Assembly: GCF_905147365.1 (NCBI RefSeq) | Contig: NC_056419.1 | Location: forward strand, 4,161,501 to 4,225,500 | Source of the DNA: Aricia agestis | Lineage: Eukaryota > Arthropoda > Insecta > Lepidoptera > Lycaenidae | Direction: 5' to 3' | DNA: 64,000 nt | Part shown: piece after piece, positions 63,061 through 64,000 of the stretch | Numbering within the stretch: the stretch's first letter is position 1 | Layout of the letters: each line of letters opens with the position of its first letter | Notes under the pieces: generated by a model | The model's database searches: none | Told to the model about the DNA's origin: nothing | What the model saw: the letters and a program-made list of their open reading frames with translations, nothing else | Translations under genes and position numbers: made by a program

Positions 63061-64000
63061 GTAGCACAAATTCGCTGTCGGCCCTTACCTTTTCTTGCAA
63101 GAATATAAAAAGTGCTCGTGCCTCATCTTAAGTTTTGAATTATTTTGAATAAATTGCAAATTTTGAAAGTGGGCAGCTGTTCCACAAAAAAGTAATATAT
63201 TTTGTACTGTAAAAATAACACTTTTTTTGTGGAACAGTGTTATACACTAATACTTATTATGATTATTATTTATTTCAAGTGCCCTGATGACTTGATTATG
63301 GTTTGGGATTCTTCATAATTTTAATAATATAGCTACATACGATATTTTGTAAATGAATATTTTAAGGATTAAGCTTCTCATAGCTCAATAATTTGCTTGT
63401 CACTAATTGTGTGCTTCAAATTAAGTCGGTCTTGACAACAGAAACATCATTACTTTTGCATCGTGAAAATTTTTACGTCCAAGAAAATAAGTACCTTGAG
63501 AAATATTTGCAAATTAGTCCTTCGTCTACGTAATTTTATTTCTAGTTCGCTTCAAACTACGAAATTCTCTTAGAAGCGTTGATTTTTTCAAATTGCCCCG
63601 CTAGTTGAACTTTGAAATTTCTCGAATGGAGTCTAGACGAACCCCGGACTCAGACTTCAAATAAAATGAGAATGCGAGGGGACAATTTATTAAATCTTAA
63701 TTTGCATAAATATGTTTTGCTGAATGGGGAGTTCTTTTAGCTGGGAGTTCCTTCTAAATAAACGCCACGATTATGACATTTTTAAGAGAGTCCCCGATTA
63801 AATTTGTCAAAAGCTTGAAGGCAAATATTTTTATTGAGAGGGACTTATGTTTGAAATATTCTTTTCATTTGTGGGCAATAATTGCTCATAGTTAAAGTAA
63901 AATAAGATTTGCTTTGTTCCTGAAAAGCTGTTGCAGGCCATCGGGTATTTTTTCTTATATTATACAGGCTTAAAATGTTTGTGTATTTTTTAAACTTTTA
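63061..64000. other. Unassigned AT-rich end of window
   Basis: No gene was recognised. One hairpin is listed separately. Confidence 0.35.
63178..63236. repeat. Small hairpin element
   Basis: TGTTCCACAAAAAAGT pairs with ACTTTTTTTGTGGAACA (63220-63236) around 26 bases of AT-rich sequence. It may be a miniature MITE; no TSD is clear. Confidence 0.65.

Overview
The window looks like AT-rich, repeat-dense DNA from a butterfly or moth. The evidence is the repeat content: seven near-complete copies and several fragments of a CT-rich SINE resembling the Metulj SINEs described from Heliconius, many short units next to (GACA)n and reading like the 'AAATCGGTTCAGCGGTTT' repeats common in Lepidoptera, a Jockey-type LINE, an RTE LINE, and many small fold-back DNA transposons. 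I recognise no host protein-coding exon, no cellular tRNA or rRNA gene and no CRISPR array. The stretch is probably intergenic or inside a very large intron. Assignments rest on reading the sequence and on memory of families; no database was searched.

Labels used below. SINE-A and SINE-C have tRNA-like heads. SINE-B is the Metulj-like SINE (head, pyrimidine-rich middle, about 110-base tail). LRU means the lepidopteran repeat unit with the CGGTTCAGCGGTTT core. MITE means a short non-autonomous DNA transposon with terminal inverted repeats (TIRs). TSD means target-site duplication.

Layout. 1-5 kb: a SINE-A at the edge, a hAT-like MITE, two SINE-B copies in opposite orientation, then plain AT-rich DNA. 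4.9-8 kb: a GC-rich transposon with a LINE fragment inside, a TTAA-flanked element, an LRU and two fold-back MITEs. 10.3-24.9 kb: a dense nest of MITEs, hairpins, SINEs and LRU copies. 25.3-27.3 kb: an RTE retrotransposon with a 19-base TSD and a large internal deletion. 29-33 kb: MITEs with TAA duplications, one holding a SINE-B. 33.3-36.1 kb: a Jockey-type LINE broken by frameshifts, whose 3' tail is the same sequence as the SINE-B tail. 38-53 kb: scattered SINEs, LINE 3' ends and MITEs. 53.3-64 kb: mostly unassigned AT-rich DNA with one GC-rich transposon (58.5-59.1 kb) and one GC-rich block (62.8-63.06 kb).

How parts relate. The shared tail suggests the Jockey-type LINE machinery mobilised SINE-B. 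At least eight elements from unrelated families sit between TAA/TTA duplications, the mark of PIF/Harbinger-like transposition, so related transposases were probably active here repeatedly. The most unusual items are a 22-base unit inserted at two places with its own TSDs, a 24-base hAT remnant reduced to its two inverted repeats, and two different MITEs inserted side by side in one TAA site, with the empty site preserved in a sister repeat.
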